Assembly (NCBI RefSeq): GCF_003945595.2
Contig: NW_024104331.1
Span: forward strand, 124,001 to 188,000
Length of the DNA: 64,000 nucleotides
Source of the DNA: Pipra filicauda
Taxonomy: Eukaryota; Chordata; Aves; Passeriformes; Pipridae
Direction of reading: 5' to 3'
Positions 1-13,600 of this stretch are shown here, piece after piece. The position numbers and the translations under genes were made by a program. Each line of letters opens with the position of its first letter. Position 1 is the first letter of the stretch. The notes below the pieces were generated by a model that did not search any database, was not told the DNA's origin, and saw only the letters and a program-made list of their open reading frames with translations.

Positions 1-44
1 CACGTGCTGCACCAAGGACACCATCTGCAAGAACTCAAACGAAT

Positions 45-450
45 GAGTCACAGAATCATCAGGGCTGGAAAAGCCCTCTGAGATCATCGAGTTCAACCAC
101 TACCCCAGAACAGCCAAGGCCACCACTGAACTATGTCCCCAAGTGCCACATTATGTGTTTTTGAGCACTTCCAGGGATAGTGACTCCACCACTGCCCTGG
201 GCTGCCTCCTCCAGGGCTTGACAACCCTTTTGGTGAAAAATTTTTCATTACTGTCCAATCTAAACCTCCCCTGGCACAACTTGAGGCCATTTCCTCTCGT
301 CCTGTCCCGTGTTACCTGGGAGCAGAGCCCGACCCTCACCTGGCTCCACTCTCCTGTCAGGGAATGCTCCCCACTGAAGGCAGAAGGACCCATCATTCCT
401 TCCTGCCCTTTCAGCAAACCCTTCTGGGGAGGGAAAACAGAAGGAAAACA
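45..450 (-). mobile_element. CR1 LINE 3' fragment
   Basis: It contains the CR1 blocks 'gatcatcgagttcaacc', 'gtgccacat', 'ccagggatagtgactcc' and 'cagagcccgacc' in minus orientation, strongly diverged. Confidence 0.8.
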
Positions 451-3400
451 AAAATCAGCCACCTCAAAGCCTACTTGAACCTCAGTGCAGATGACAGAGC
501 ACTCCCACTCCCCCAGAGCCACCAGGGAGCTGGGTTTAATTTGCCTTTCAAGGGCATTCCTGCACAGGCTGCTCTGTGCTTTGCATATTCCAAGGGGCAC
601 ATTTGTGCCTGGAATACTAATCCTGGCAGCCCCCATCACTGCTGGACACTCACTGTACCCAAGGACATCTGTCACTGCCTGACAGCACGGCTGGAAGCAC
701 CTCAGTCTGTGCTGGGAGGATCCTTCTGAGCAAAACACTAAATCCACAATATCTGGTTATTAATAGAACAAGTACAAAAGGAACACTGGGGGGAAAAAAA
801 AAAAAAAGTGATGCCAGGTTAGAGGAAGAAGGAGCAAAGTCCAGGCTCCCAGAGCATTGCCACAGGCTGCCAAAGCAGGAACACACAGCTCTGAGGAACA
901 GGCACTTGCTCACCAAAGGAATGGATTAAGCAGTGCAGATCCTGCTGCCAGCCTTAACTAGGGCTGGCTAATTGGGAAGCTGGGCTGAGATAACCTGCCC
1001 TGCAGAACAGCAATTTGCTTTTATCCCCAGTGCTGTCAGAGGTTTCCCAGATACCTAACCCTGAGAAAACTTGGGATTTTTCATTTCCTCTGGCAGTGAC
1101 ACATGCCACAGCTCTGAATATTCATGTGCTCCGAGTGCTCACACATTCCCGGGGCCTGACAGCTGTGTGAAATTCCTGTGTTTCCAAGAGTTCCCGGCAC
1201 AGCTCCGGACACTCCGCAGCCCCTCCCGCTCTCTCCATCGCAGCAGCAGAACCACGGCCTTTGTCTGCCTCGGGACTTCAAACACCCCACGGGTTTTTTT
1301 TTCCCCCAGCTCTTTGTACCAGTCCAAGAATATATCCCTGTTCCATTGACCCGGCTTTGAACTCCCGGCAGCAAGGTGATGGCTTTTTTCCAGCCGGGCA
1401 GCTAATCCACACACAATGGGAACTCGCTGCTCCGCGGCCGTGCCCGAGTGTTTGCCACAGTTCTCCACCCTGTTTCTTCAGCCTTAACGCGCTCCCTGCT
1501 GCACGGGGAGTTTTGTCTTTCCCAGCTCTGTCACATCCTCCCGAGGGTGCATCCCACAGCAACACAAACCAGCCCAAATCCACACCCTGGCCCTCCTCCC
1601 ATGCCTTCCCACCCATCCCTTGTGCCAGCACTGCCCGCCCACCTCGGGAACGGTGAAAGCTGACCCAGGTGCACCCCAGGCATGTCCAGAGGAGTGGGTT
1701 GGGAAGGGCAGGACCTCACTGTCACACCCAGGTGCCACTGTTTTTCCAGCCTCTGGCAATGCACATCCACGAGCTTTACTGATGACCAGCTTCCCCCCTT
1801 CCTCATGGTCTAATTTTCAGTGACCCTTGCCCAAACCTCTGGAATAACAGGCATTTAGCTTGCTCCAGAGTGAAGCTCATTAGCTGGACCCCTCTGTCCT
1901 CACTGCTCATCTCTTCCAGTAACAGGAGCTTCCTTCAAAACACTATGGGATGTCTCCAAAAGTCCTGCTAAAACTCGAGCCAATGTTGGTTGTTTTTCCC
2001 AACTGAACTAGAAAACTGACAACTCTTCCAAGCAGAAGTGGCACATTACTTCTCCACTGTGGCTGCCAACAGGGTTGCCTTAGGCATGGAAAGGCCCTTT
2101 CCATGCTGGCTCAGCTCTAAATCACCATCCAGAGAGGGACCTGACAGCAGCTGGGCAGCAACCACAGGGCTTTTACTGTAATGAGACACAAAACCTGAGG
2201 CTGTCTTGGAAAAAAAAAACAAACGTGGGGGAGAGAAAGGATGCTCTGATAAGGATCCAGAACTATAGCCATCAGTTGGAGGGAGAGGGAAAAGGAAGAG
2301 TTAACAAACACCCAAGAACAAGGTCCTGTGCTAATACAGACCACGACCCGTGAAATTAAACAAGCTCACCTGACAACTCCTAGAAGATATTTAATTTTGA
2401 CCTGATGTGGTGCTACCAGCAGCCAACAAACAAATATAATATTGTAATTCGTGATGCCAGTTCAGCCCTTTGCTTTACACTGTTTGAAAATGCCATTGCT
2501 ACAGCAGCACCCAGAAGGCCAAATCCCCTGCAGGTTCCCACTGGAGCAGATGGCAGGAGCCCAGGGAGGGATTGAGGCTGCCTGGAAGAGCTCACCATCA
2601 CAACATGGCCAAGTGGACATCAGGAATAAGGCCAGCTGGGAGGTGGAGGCCAGGCACTGAGCATCCCTTTTTATAAAAGCGACGTAAAAAATAAAAATCG
2701 ATTCACCATTTTCTTCTCTCCCCAGTCAGTTACTCATTCTGGGAGGGCAGATGAGTGGATTTTCACAAAGCTGAGATAACTCCACCTAATGCCATGGGTC
2801 TGTTGGCCATGGAGCCCCCCCAGGCCCCCCAGGGGGAGGGCTAAAGAAGCTCATTTTATCTGCCAGGCACGAGATTAGGAGCGTGGCAAACAATATTAAA
2901 ATTTTGTTCCGTAAAACAGAATAACTCAACAGCACCAAAGGGTTCTCCCAAGGGACAGATTTCAGCACGAGTGCACAAGCTGGAGCTTAAACATTACAAG
3001 GGAAATTCTTAAAAAAAAACCTAAACAGATCAACCGTGGCAAATACACTTCTACAGAGTACAAGACAAGGTGTGAAGGTATAATTAACCTCCTGTTGGAT
3101 TGAGCAGCACAGAGGAGAAAAGATTCACAAGCCCTTCTTAAGGTCAGTGGATGCCAAAAAGCTCATCTGTTTATCTGACCTCCCTTAAAACCAAACCAAC
3201 TCCACCTAAAAACCACAGTTTGCTCATGTCCTTCAGTGATATGGTTTGAACATCATTTGCTACAAAGGCTGGTTTTAAAAATCCTTCCGAGCAGCCTCGG
3301 CTGACCCAGTTTGTTCTGCACCAATCACACACGGAGCAGTGGAGAGGTCAGATGGAGGGAAATCACAATATTCCCCCTCAATAAAACCACACAGATTAAA

Positions 3401-3999
3401 CCCAGTTGTTCTCACAGCCCAGCCTGGCAACATGTCAATTAACGGGGTGCACCAGTAATTAACAGCCCAGCAGTTTCTCTCTCTCTCTTCCCAAGGATCC
3501 CAACACTTCAGGCATTTCCACACTTGTTGGGAAGCAACAGCTTTGATCAGGAACAGAGCAGCTGGTTAGCACAGGAAAAGAGTTTTGTGGAAGAAGTGGG
3601 GGGGGAAAAAAAAATAAAAAATCAGGCAATATTATAACAACTCTACAAGCACCTGAAATAGAAAACTGGAATAACGAGGATCGAGAAACCTCAATCCAGT
3701 TGATATCACAGCCAGTAAAACCAGCAGCTTTTTGTCACGGATTTAACATTTGATAACTGCAAACAGCAAATATTTTCCAGCAGCTCAGTAGCTGCCTGTG
3801 GGTGGCACAGTAATATAACATTACCAGGGAGGAACTGGGAAGGGAAGGGAGCTGAATCCTCCGGGGCTGCGCCATAGGGAAGGCGAGCGGGATTTTCCAA
3901 CGCCTGTGCAAAGTAACCCTCAAAAATACTCATGGACACTGCACAGAGTGTTGGAGTGGGAGTCCAGAGCCCCCATCACTCACAGATCTGCTTCTGACC

Positions 4000-4178
4000 A
4001 GCACAGAATCATTCAGGTCGGAAAAGACATCCAAGATCCAAGTCCACCCTGTGCCCGATGCCCACCTTGTCCCCCGGCCCAGAGCACTGAGTGCCACATC
4101 CAGTCCTGCCTTGGACACCTCCAGGGATGGTGGATGTGGGACCCTGGACAAGGCCCTTTCTCTGTGCCCCTTCAAGAG
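4000..4178 (-). mobile_element. CR1 LINE 3' fragment
   Basis: It opens with CACAGAATCATTCAGGTCGG and continues with the 'accctgtgcccgatgcccacc' type of CR1 tail. Minus orientation. Confidence 0.85.
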
Positions 4179-5533
4179 GGGATTAACCTCTTTTGCAAGT
4201 CAATTCAAAACCAAATTAAAACTTGCAATACTCTTATTTCCTAGAAACTTTCACCACAGTAGCACCTGGGCACTTCATTCATTTAACACAGCCAAACACA
4301 GCAAGTTTTTCCATATTTCTACTTGAAACAAGACCACACAAAGTCTGAAAAAGCCACTCCAGCCTCTCCCAGGTGTTTCAGAGCCATATTTACTCAACTC
4401 AGAACAATAAGCCAGCAGCCCATAGGAAAGCATGAACACGGCACAGCTTCTGTGCCAGCCCCCAGTGACAAGTGCTATTTCTATTCAGTTATCAGTATGG
4501 AAAACACCTCTAATTCGCCTCCAGACCTTTTGGCAGCTGATCAACCACCCTGGAGGTGTGGATGCATGGAGGGGGAAAAAAACCTGCAGCACGAACAGAG
4601 CAAACCAGCTTCTCTCCTTGCTGTCCTTGAAGCAGCTGCCTCAACCAAAAGTATCTCCCTGATAAAAGCAGAGGGTAAAATTAAAGCAGAATGGCCCACT
4701 GGTGCAGAAGACAGATGCTCTTGTTCTTATCATCATGGAGCATCCAAAGGGCAAGGCATGGTTATTCCTTCATCAGCTACTTGATATAATAAAATATATT
4801 AAAGAAGTTCCAGACCAACACACACCACAATCTGTCAACACATACGAACCCTCAAAACATGTTAATAAATTCCTGTACTGCAGAAGGCAATTCCCACATT
4901 TTGCTGCTACCCAGAAAAGTCTTGGCACACTAGAAAGAGAAAAGGGAGGGAACTGATGTCTTTGCAAAGCAGTTTCCACAGAAGATCCCAGGTATCCAGG
5001 ACCCAACTGATGTTTGCACAGTGGGACTAAAGAAAAGGAACCAGCTCGACCAGCACCTGCTTCAGCAAAGCAAAAAATAATGGATATTTGAAGTGAAGAA
5101 CTCAACTGCCCAAAATCTGAGCTGTATTTTCTATTTCCCCCTCTTTCCAAAAAGCACGAGATGACAAACTGAATTCTTGTCTATGTAAATCCATATTAGG
5201 ATGAACTTCAGTGCTGCTGGAGCCACTGGGGCATCCCCAGTTAGCTACAAAAACATCAGCTGAGCCTCTGCAAACCTGACCACAAGGCCTGTATAAATTA
5301 ATTAGTGCAGTAATTGGAAGCACAGAGGAGGGGGGGAAATGCCTCAAGCCCAATTCACCTTTCAGAGAGGGTTATTTTAGTGCAAACATCCAGGAGTGTG
5401 GTCCCCGTTCCTCAGACCTGTGACTGTTAAGAACAGGAAGTCTTGAGGTGCCTTTTTTCCCCCCCACAAAGGTTATAAAACAACACACAACATGTGTGGA
5501 ACATGGAGCATTTAAGATTCAAATTCCCCCCCC

Positions 5534-5537
<4 letters not shown>

Positions 5538-5568
<31 letters not shown>
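5538..5568. repeat. Poly(A) tract
   Basis: An uninterrupted run of about 30 A on the plus strand lies in the presumed intron. No retrocopy was recognised next to it. Confidence 0.9.
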
Positions 5569-5569
<1 letters not shown>

Positions 5570-6365
5570 GCCTGATTGCCTTAAACCACCCAAAATGCAG
5601 GTCACCAATAAAAGGGTTTTTCACCCAGATTTCTTCCAGCTTGTGTTGCCACAACAACATGAATCCCAGTTGGGTTTTTTTTAAGGGAAAAAAACCAGGG
5701 CTGCTCCTTTCCAAAAGCAACTGAGGTCAGCTTGCAGCCCCAGTGAAATCCCAGCCCCAGCAGCACCACACTGGTTTCAGCTCTGGAATTGGCACATTTC
5801 CCTCGTGTCTTTCTGCACAACTGATTTCAGGACAATAGGGCTTGTCAGGAAATTAAAATTCCTCTGTGATCTGCACATACCTGTTCGTGCAGCAGTTCCT
5901 CCTTGTACCACACCTCGCAGGGAATTTCAATTTACTCAAAAAAACCAAAACCAAAACCAAAAAAACCCCACAAAACCCTCCAACCAACTCTGTCTGTACA
6001 GAACCACAGATGCAGATAGAAAGGAGAGGATTAGTGACTCAGGGGGAAGGAACTGCAGCAGCCTGGAAGTGTGGGATAGTGTCTGAAACTCCAAAACTGC
6101 AGAGCAGACAACAGTACACACCAAGTTACATTTCCCCCCAGTTTTAACAATTAGCTTTTTAGTGTGTACAGAGACCAGTGAGGAATGTCACACCTCTGTC
6201 ACAAAGGTTGATCAGAGAGAAACATCATCATGTTTGTTGGGTTTCAGCACTGATTCAGCAAAAAGGCTTTCCCTGCTTCCAAAGAAGCTTCTGAAGTAGC
6301 AGAATCAGCCTCCACAACCCAACAGGACCTTCCAGGCAAACCTGCATCTTGGGAACAAGATCCTG

Positions 6366-6804
6366 GAGCCATGAGGTTGATAAGGGGACTGGAGCCCCTC
6401 TGCTCTGGAGCCAGGCTGGGAGAGCTGGGGGGTTCCCCTGGAGAAGAGAAGGCTCCAGGGAGAGCTGAGAGCCCCTTGCAGGGCCTAAAGGGGCTCCAGG
6501 AGAGCTGGAGAGGGACTGGGGACAAGGGATGGAGGGACAGGACACAGGGAATGGCTTCCCACTGCCAGAGGACAGGGTTAGATGGGATACTGGGAAGGAA
6601 TTGTTCCCTGTGAGGGTGGGGAGGCCCTGGCACAGGTTGCCCAGGGAAGCTGTGGCTGCCCCTGGATCCCTGGAAGTGTCCAAGGCCAGGCTGGACGGGG
6701 CTTGGAGCAACCTGGGCTGGTGGAAGGTGTCCCTGCCCATGGCAGGGGGGTGGAATTAGATAATCTTTCCAGTCCCTTCCAACCCAAACCATTCTGGGAT
6801 TCAC
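6366..6804 (+). mobile_element. CR1 LINE 3' end, about 440 bp
   Basis: It has the whole common CR1 tail: 'ctggagccaggctgggagag', 'gggacaggacacaggga', 'gttgcccagggaagctgtgg', then 'ccttccaacccaaaccattc' at the 3' end. Plus orientation. Confidence 0.95.
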
Positions 6805-8196
6805 TGATTTTAACCTGATGAAAGCCACTGACAAAAACGAGCTCAGTCCTCTGCTTGTTCCTGTCAGCCAGGAAGGATCCGAATGAGTCGGTTTGGATGC
6901 ATCCAAACAAAAACCTCCATCCCAGCCCCACCACTGCAGGAGCAGCTGAGGACTGTGGGTTGCACCTATCTGGGCTATACATAACCTGTGTCTGTAACAC
7001 ACACCCAGAAGGCACAAAATAACAGGGTTATTTATTTCTCTCTGGCTTCTGGGGTAAAATTCAAACCACCTTTGCCTTCGTTTTGTGGTTTCCATTTTCG
7101 TCAGACTTTCAATGAAAACGAAGCAGTGCTGTGGTCATGGCCCTGCAATTATGACTCGATACACAACTTCATTTGCAACCACCATTTCCTCCCCAAAATG
7201 AAGCCACTTTTGGCCTCAGCAGCTGCAGAGGCAGCTTGAAAACTGTTTCTTTTTAAGAAGCGACAGGAATGAGCTCAACCCCCATCGAAGCACCAAAAGG
7301 AATTTGTTAGAAAGCTCACCTGAACTCCCAAAACTCCAGCAGCAGTGGAGCTGAATGTGCAGTCCTGCCCTATGGATCTTTCCAGAAGGACCCCTTGCCC
7401 AACTGCTTCCCGGGATACACAGCCCACAGGGAGTGGGAAACCTGATTAAACCCCACACTTCCCTCACTGCAACATTCCAGCCCAAACCAGGCACCTCTGA
7501 TCCAACTCCACACTGGGAGTGTGTCCCCACTTGAAAAAACGTGAGACACAGGAAACCTGTGAGGTGTAGGTGTCTTTATCAACATATAGAGTCAACACTT
7601 TTTAACTGGGCACAGCTCAGCTATTTGAAATTAAAACTCTTCCTGAATGGAAATTACCTTACTGAATCTACAGGAGCCTTGAATTTCACCTTTTGAGGTA
7701 GATTTTGCCAAGCAGTTCAGGTAGTTTGTAAATCAGCTGTAGCCTTACTTTTTCCTTCACAGTCTCACCAGCATAATTTCTAATTAATTCTAATTAAGGT
7801 ATCAAATCTCCTTAAAGAAACCCTCCCCAGGCATTTTATTACTCTTAAAGCTCCAGCTTTAAAAAAAAAGGTGCCCTGGCCATAACCAGGAAAACAGAGA
7901 AATTAATTTCCACTACTGATCTGGCAAAGTCTTTATAACAAAGTGCAGGCAGCGAGGCATCCCACTGTGAAAATAAGGCCATAAAGTCCCTGAACAAGAA
8001 CATTCCCTAAAAAAAAAAAATAAAGATAATTTGTACTTCTCATGGCTGTGCACAAAGTTTATGAAGCAGTGACAGTGTTTGCCTGAGGATGGTGCTTAGT
8101 GCAGCCATCTGAGCTAAGGGGCCCTGAGTTGATTTTAAACTCAGGGGGGAAAGCTGTGCCTTTCCCAGTGCTCTTCCAAGGGTTAGGGTTCCATTC

Positions 8197-8315
8197 ACAC
8201 AGAATTGTGGAATGGTTTGGGTTGGAAGGGGCCTTAAAGATCACCCAATTCCAAAACCTCCTGCCATGGGCAGGGACACCTTCCACTAGCCCAGGTTGCT
8301 CAGCACATGGTCCCT
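8197..8315 (-). mobile_element. CR1 LINE 3' fragment
   Basis: 'GGAATGGTTTGGGTTGGAAG' is followed by 'ccatgggcagggacacc'. Truncated after about 120 bases. Confidence 0.9.
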
Positions 8316-8682
8316 CACCTTCCAGACCTGTGGGGGGTTTTGATCTGATAAACTCCTTCAAATAATCTGAAAATAAAGTTTAAATGGCATAATCTTAAAG
8401 GCAGTGATCCCCTGGAACTCTCCCAAGAATGGGAAGGTTTCAGCTCTCAGTCTCTCCCTCCATTAGAGATGACATTTCCCAGCCAACACGTTCAGCTGCA
8501 TTAAGAGCTCAGCAAAACTATCACGGCTTCTTTTCAGCCACAAAAGGACCTTTCACAGTAACAATGGCTAAAAAAACCACCCAGCTGAAGTGGCAAATCT
8601 CTCCTCGTGCCCTGCAGGCAGATGAGCTGACCTGGGCCAGGGAGGCAAACCAGGGAAAACTGTGCAAATCAAACCAAGGAAA

Positions 8683-8710
8683 TCATTGCAACAGCAACAG
8701 CAACAGCAGA
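8683..8710. repeat. CAACAG microsatellite
   Basis: Several copies of CAACAG run from the CAACAGCAACAG core. It is non-coding as far as I can tell. Confidence 0.8.
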
Positions 8711-10539
8711 GAGGATGTGGAAGGAGGGGATATCAAGAGTCTCAGACATTCCCAGGGCACAGAAGCTGAGGAAATGCCTTTGGATGGGCTGTATTAACTG
8801 GAAGGTCACTGGAGCTGGCTCTGCATACCTGGCACAGTGAAAACCTGGTTCACAAGCAGAGGATCCACCAGATGTGCCTTGGACAGGAGCACTCCAGGTA
8901 AATCCCAGCCCCACTCAAGAACCAGCACACCTGGGGGGTTTGGCAGATCACCTTGAATCAATCCATCTCAAAGCTATCAAGAATTATATATACACCTCAC
9001 AATAGTACAACAGAAGTCCAGTATTAGAAAGAACCTTAAAATCCAGTGAGGAAAAAAAAAAATCCTTGAAAAATAAGCAGCTTGAAACAGCTGTGGACTT
9101 TCTGGTGACTTCTCTTGAACAGCCTTTCTGTTCTGTTCAAGCTGCTGTGTCCTTGGACATCAGAGCAGGTTCATTTTGTGACTCCCCAGCACAGTTATCA
9201 GCCAGCCAGGAACTGCTGGTTTGCTCAGCAAACAGGACCTTCCCAGAGGTGCCAGCACCAGGAATGGTTACAAAGGAACCCCACTCCCTCCACCTACACC
9301 AGCACTCCCAGCAAATCCTGAACAAGGTTTCTGGGAAGGGAGTGAACTGTATATAAGAGCAACAAAGTAGATGAAAAGGAGCAAAACTGAAGGAGAAAGT
9401 CATCGCTGGCAAAATGCAACGTGGAAAAGGCACAGTAAGGAAAAATGTTAACACTGGGCCATATAAACGGAACCAAAAAATGCTCTGCAAGGTTTTTAAG
9501 GCTTCAAAGGTGGCTGTGAGTGAGCCCCAGGTGTTAGAAACCTGCACAGCCCGTTGTACAATGGCCAAAGGAAGTGTTTGTGCAGATGACCCCCACCCAC
9601 AGTGACAGGTTTACTAAAGGGAAACTTGTATCTGCAATGGAAGTGGTGCTGAGGAAGAGTTGTGTGGTAAAAAGGAAGTGAAGCTGGATCCAATCTGAGC
9701 CAGCTTTGCTCAGTAAATGAATGCTGCCAGGACTGGGAGGTATCCTTCCCCTCTGCCACAGATCCAAGTTGGATGGATGATGTCACTCATTTGAAGGCTG
9801 CAGAGGGTGTTTATCAGCCAGCTTTGAGGTTTGCCTATAAATAGAGATTTCCTAAATGACTTAATCCGAGGAACACTTCAATTCACAAAGAGGTGCCCAC
9901 AAAAAAAAAAAAAAAACAAAAACAGTGTTTAGATACACAACAGCTTCCCTGGAGCACAGGAGCTGTGAGACACCCACACAGCACCCAACACAAACTTACA
10001 GCAGCTTTCAGAGGGACTCCAGCCCACAGGTTTGCATCCTCCCCACCCCAACAGCCAGGAATGACATGCAGAAAGCTGCAGGAGCTCTGCCAGCTCTCAG
10101 GAATTTAAGTAACTGTAAATTTATTTGCTGGAACCTGTACCTGCACCTCTCTGAAGCCTCTCCTGTCCCTCTGGATGGGTCAGGGAGCTCCAGGGAAAGG
10201 CAGCCCATGGACCAGGAAGCTCAGACTGCTCAGCCATAACACAATCCTACTTCCATCCCAGTTTCAGCAGCCAACAGGAATGGAAAGACTGGTTTTAACT
10301 GCCCTCCCCATCACTGTGGCTTCCTTTCAGCCTTGTGTGAGGTCTGGTATTAACTATCCTGCTGCAGAGTCAAGCTCTGAGTGGCTTTTACTACACAAGT
10401 AACTAATGAGGTCTCAAATTACTTTATTTGCAGCAGAGAACCCATCACAAAGAACCAGAACTTCCCTCATGTCTTACAAAATATAATATTGTATTGTACT
10501 TGGGATAAAAATCAGCTTTTTACCAGGAAAAAGCAACCT

Positions 10540-10612
10540 GGTCTGCTGGAAGGTGGGTTGGAATGAGATGATCTTTAAAATCCCTTCCAGCCCAGGCCAT
10601 TCTATGATCTGT
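10540..10612 (+). mobile_element. CR1 LINE 3' tip
   Basis: 'gatgatctttaaaatccctt' then 'ccattctatgatctgtg': only the last 70 bases of CR1. Confidence 0.8.
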
Positions 10613-13600
10613 GGGAGCCAATGGAAAGAACAGGCTTCCCACAAAAATGAACAGCATGGAAAGCCCACCAGTACAAACCCGTGGAGCTCAGCACAGCCCC
10701 CTCCAACACCTGCAGCCTCACAGCTCTTTGGGGTCAGTCTGAGCTGAAAGTGGAACTGGAGGAACAGCTCGACCTGGAAACCTCCTGGAGGGAGCGATTC
10801 AGGGTGAGGGGACAGAGGCACAACCATAGGAACGGCCCTGGAACCCCAAAATCCCCCTGTAATTAAAGCTGTGGTTCCACAGGCTCTGCCTCTCTCGGCA
10901 CCAGGGAGATCCCGTGGAGCAGCTGACCCCGGTCAAAACCAGCCTGGTGCAGAAGCAGCTGGTTTGAATCCAGCTCAGTTCCTCAATTTGTTTGTCACAT
11001 GGGCCACAAAGCAGTTGTTGGAGAATAAGGGAAGGCAGTGAATACCCAGGACCTGTTCAGCACTTTGGGGTGTTTACACAGCTGCAGCCCCAAGCAGGGC
11101 TCTGACAGCCTGTCCTTACAGGGAAGGGGTAGGACTGGGTTTGGAAGGCAGCAAGTGAGGCTTCCCAGCACCAAACAGCCTGGAATCATCAGATCCTGCC
11201 TGCTCCTCTGTTCCTTTTCCCATAGCAAACACCACAGGGAAGGTGCCACCCTCATCTCTCCATGCTGAGCCAGTTCAATCACCAAGCCATGAGTGTCTAT
11301 CCTACATATCCTCAGAGAACGGAATTCCTGCGACAAAACAGGATTTTTTACTCTCATTTATAAAATTATTTGAGATCTCTGCTACAAAACTATTCTTAAA
11401 CTCTTTTAATGCACTTGTGAACAACCTGAAGCATCTGAACACCTGAAGCACCAACAGATCCCAAGGCACCAGGATTTGCCAGCCCCGGGTTTTGAAATGA
11501 GCAGGACCTTGCTGATCTGTAACCCAAGGCCAAGCATGACCCGGGAATTCCAGTTCAACCAGTTCCACCCTTTCTACCCCCTCTGTTCCTCCCCTCTTCT
11601 TGGAAAAACAAACAGCAACAAAACCCTGCCCCAGTCTGTACCGGAATAAACAATTCCCTGCGATGAAAAGCCACCTGCTCCCCCCCCACACAATTAAAAG
11701 CACTTCCAAATTCCAGCTCTCCCTCAGCCAGCGCAGATGGACACACCAGGCACGCACAGACACCACTCTGCTCCCAGCACAGCCTTTGTGCTGCTCAGAC
11801 ACAAAGCCTGATGGCAGAGCTGTTTTGTTAAGGGATCACAACATAAACCAGCAATTCTCCAGCCACAAAAACAGCTCAAACTCGCTCCCAGGCCAATTAA
11901 ATTCCAATCTGCTAAAACACACAGGCTCTCCGTGGCTTTTGGGGACCGCGGCTCTCCGCTGGCAGATCACACCCCAAGATCCAACTGACTGCCCCACATG
12001 TCCCCAGATGACTAAATTTAATGTGCAGGGGCTCAGATTTTCACTTTCTTGCACACCCTGCAGGAAGGAAATGACCCCTGTGCAGAGGAAGCCATAGCCC
12101 CGAGAGCAGGCAATAAACTGCTGAGATGGGAACTGATCCCTGCCTCGCTCGCTCCTCCAGGACCTGCCCCCTAATCCCTCAAGTCTGCGGGGATTTAGGG
12201 TAGCCCTGGATTCGAAGCAGGAACAGGGCTGGCAAATGGAGGCCTGGCCACCAGAGACTGCTGAATACTCACACAGATCCTGCTGCTGCCTTTGCCAAGA
12301 CACAGAATCGCTGCCCTGCAATGCACACTGAGCTCAACAAGCACCAGACACCAGAATCTCCTTCCCTGCTTGTGGTTCCTGTGCTGTTTAGCAAGTCTGG
12401 CCATCTGCAGAACGCTTCCATTTGGAGCTGGCTATCCACAGGATGGATTCCTGCCGTGGTTAATCATTCCCCCAGCAGACCTGAGGCAGATCTGGTGTCC
12501 CACAGCTCCCAGTCCCTCCCAGAAGCTGTGGGCTGGCACAGCCCTCGTGTCCCCAGACAGCACTGCCCTGGTGCCACCCACCCTTCCTCCCTCTTGGGGA
12601 AGTGCTCACATTGCCCAACACCAATTCTCCCAGTCTCTCAAGTGCACTGGGATCTCTATCCACAAGATCCATCCTATCAGGGCAGCTCAGGAACTGTTCT
12701 GTCAGCTTTTGGCTTTCAGCTCAGCTTTCTTTGAAGACAAATGCTAATATCCTTTAAAAAACAAAAAAAACCAACCACCAAATCTGATCCAAACCCAGAC
12801 TCATCACTGGTATGAATCACACAGCATTATTAATTCTCCTGCCCGTCAAAACAGAAATGTCTCACCTTGCAAAACAATTGCTGTGGTTGCCCAGGCTCAC
12901 AAAAATCTGTCCCATCTGTTAAAAAGCTGAGTGCACTGAATGAAACTATTTGACAAGCACTCTGCTGAAAGGCAGCAAACATTTCACCCCACAAAGGCTA
13001 CTTCAAACCCAGACAGCGATTACAGGCAGCTCAGCTCGGTTCCTATCAGCCAGCACAAACACAGCCTTCCAGCAAGGAATTCTTTTTGAAGACAGAGCCT
13101 GTGGGGACACTGAGTTTAAGGATCAAGCCTGCAACTCCACAAAACCAGCTTCAGACGATCTCATGCCCCAAACTGCTACAATCAAAAAGCAAGGAGCAAA
13201 GTGTTCCTGCCTCCAACAGTGTAACAGAAAAGGCAAATAAACCAAGATCTCCACTTTACCTGCAAAGTCTGTGCAACAGGCAAAGCTTCTCTGATCTCCC
13301 AGTGCAAGGGACCCCCACAATACCACAGGAGTTATTCCCCACGGAGGGGGAGACACGAACAACACCCACAGAGCTGAGCGGCGCCGACATCCACCACTCC
13401 AGCTCCTCGTGCACCACATTCCCAACTGCCTTGGTGCTGGATTTTGAACAGCAGGTTCACCCCCACACATGGTTCACCTCAGGGACACGGGCAAAAGTCA
13501 TCGTGCTGCTGGTGAGCCCCACGCACACCAAGTCCAGCACACCAGTATTTAACCAACACCCCCCTGACAGACTCTTGGCAATGGACCCCTCTGCTTAATG

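Noticed and set aside
6244..7095. Open frame of 283 codons on the minus strand
   Set aside because: Antisense of a CR1 tail; the same peptide pattern recurs at every CR1 copy.
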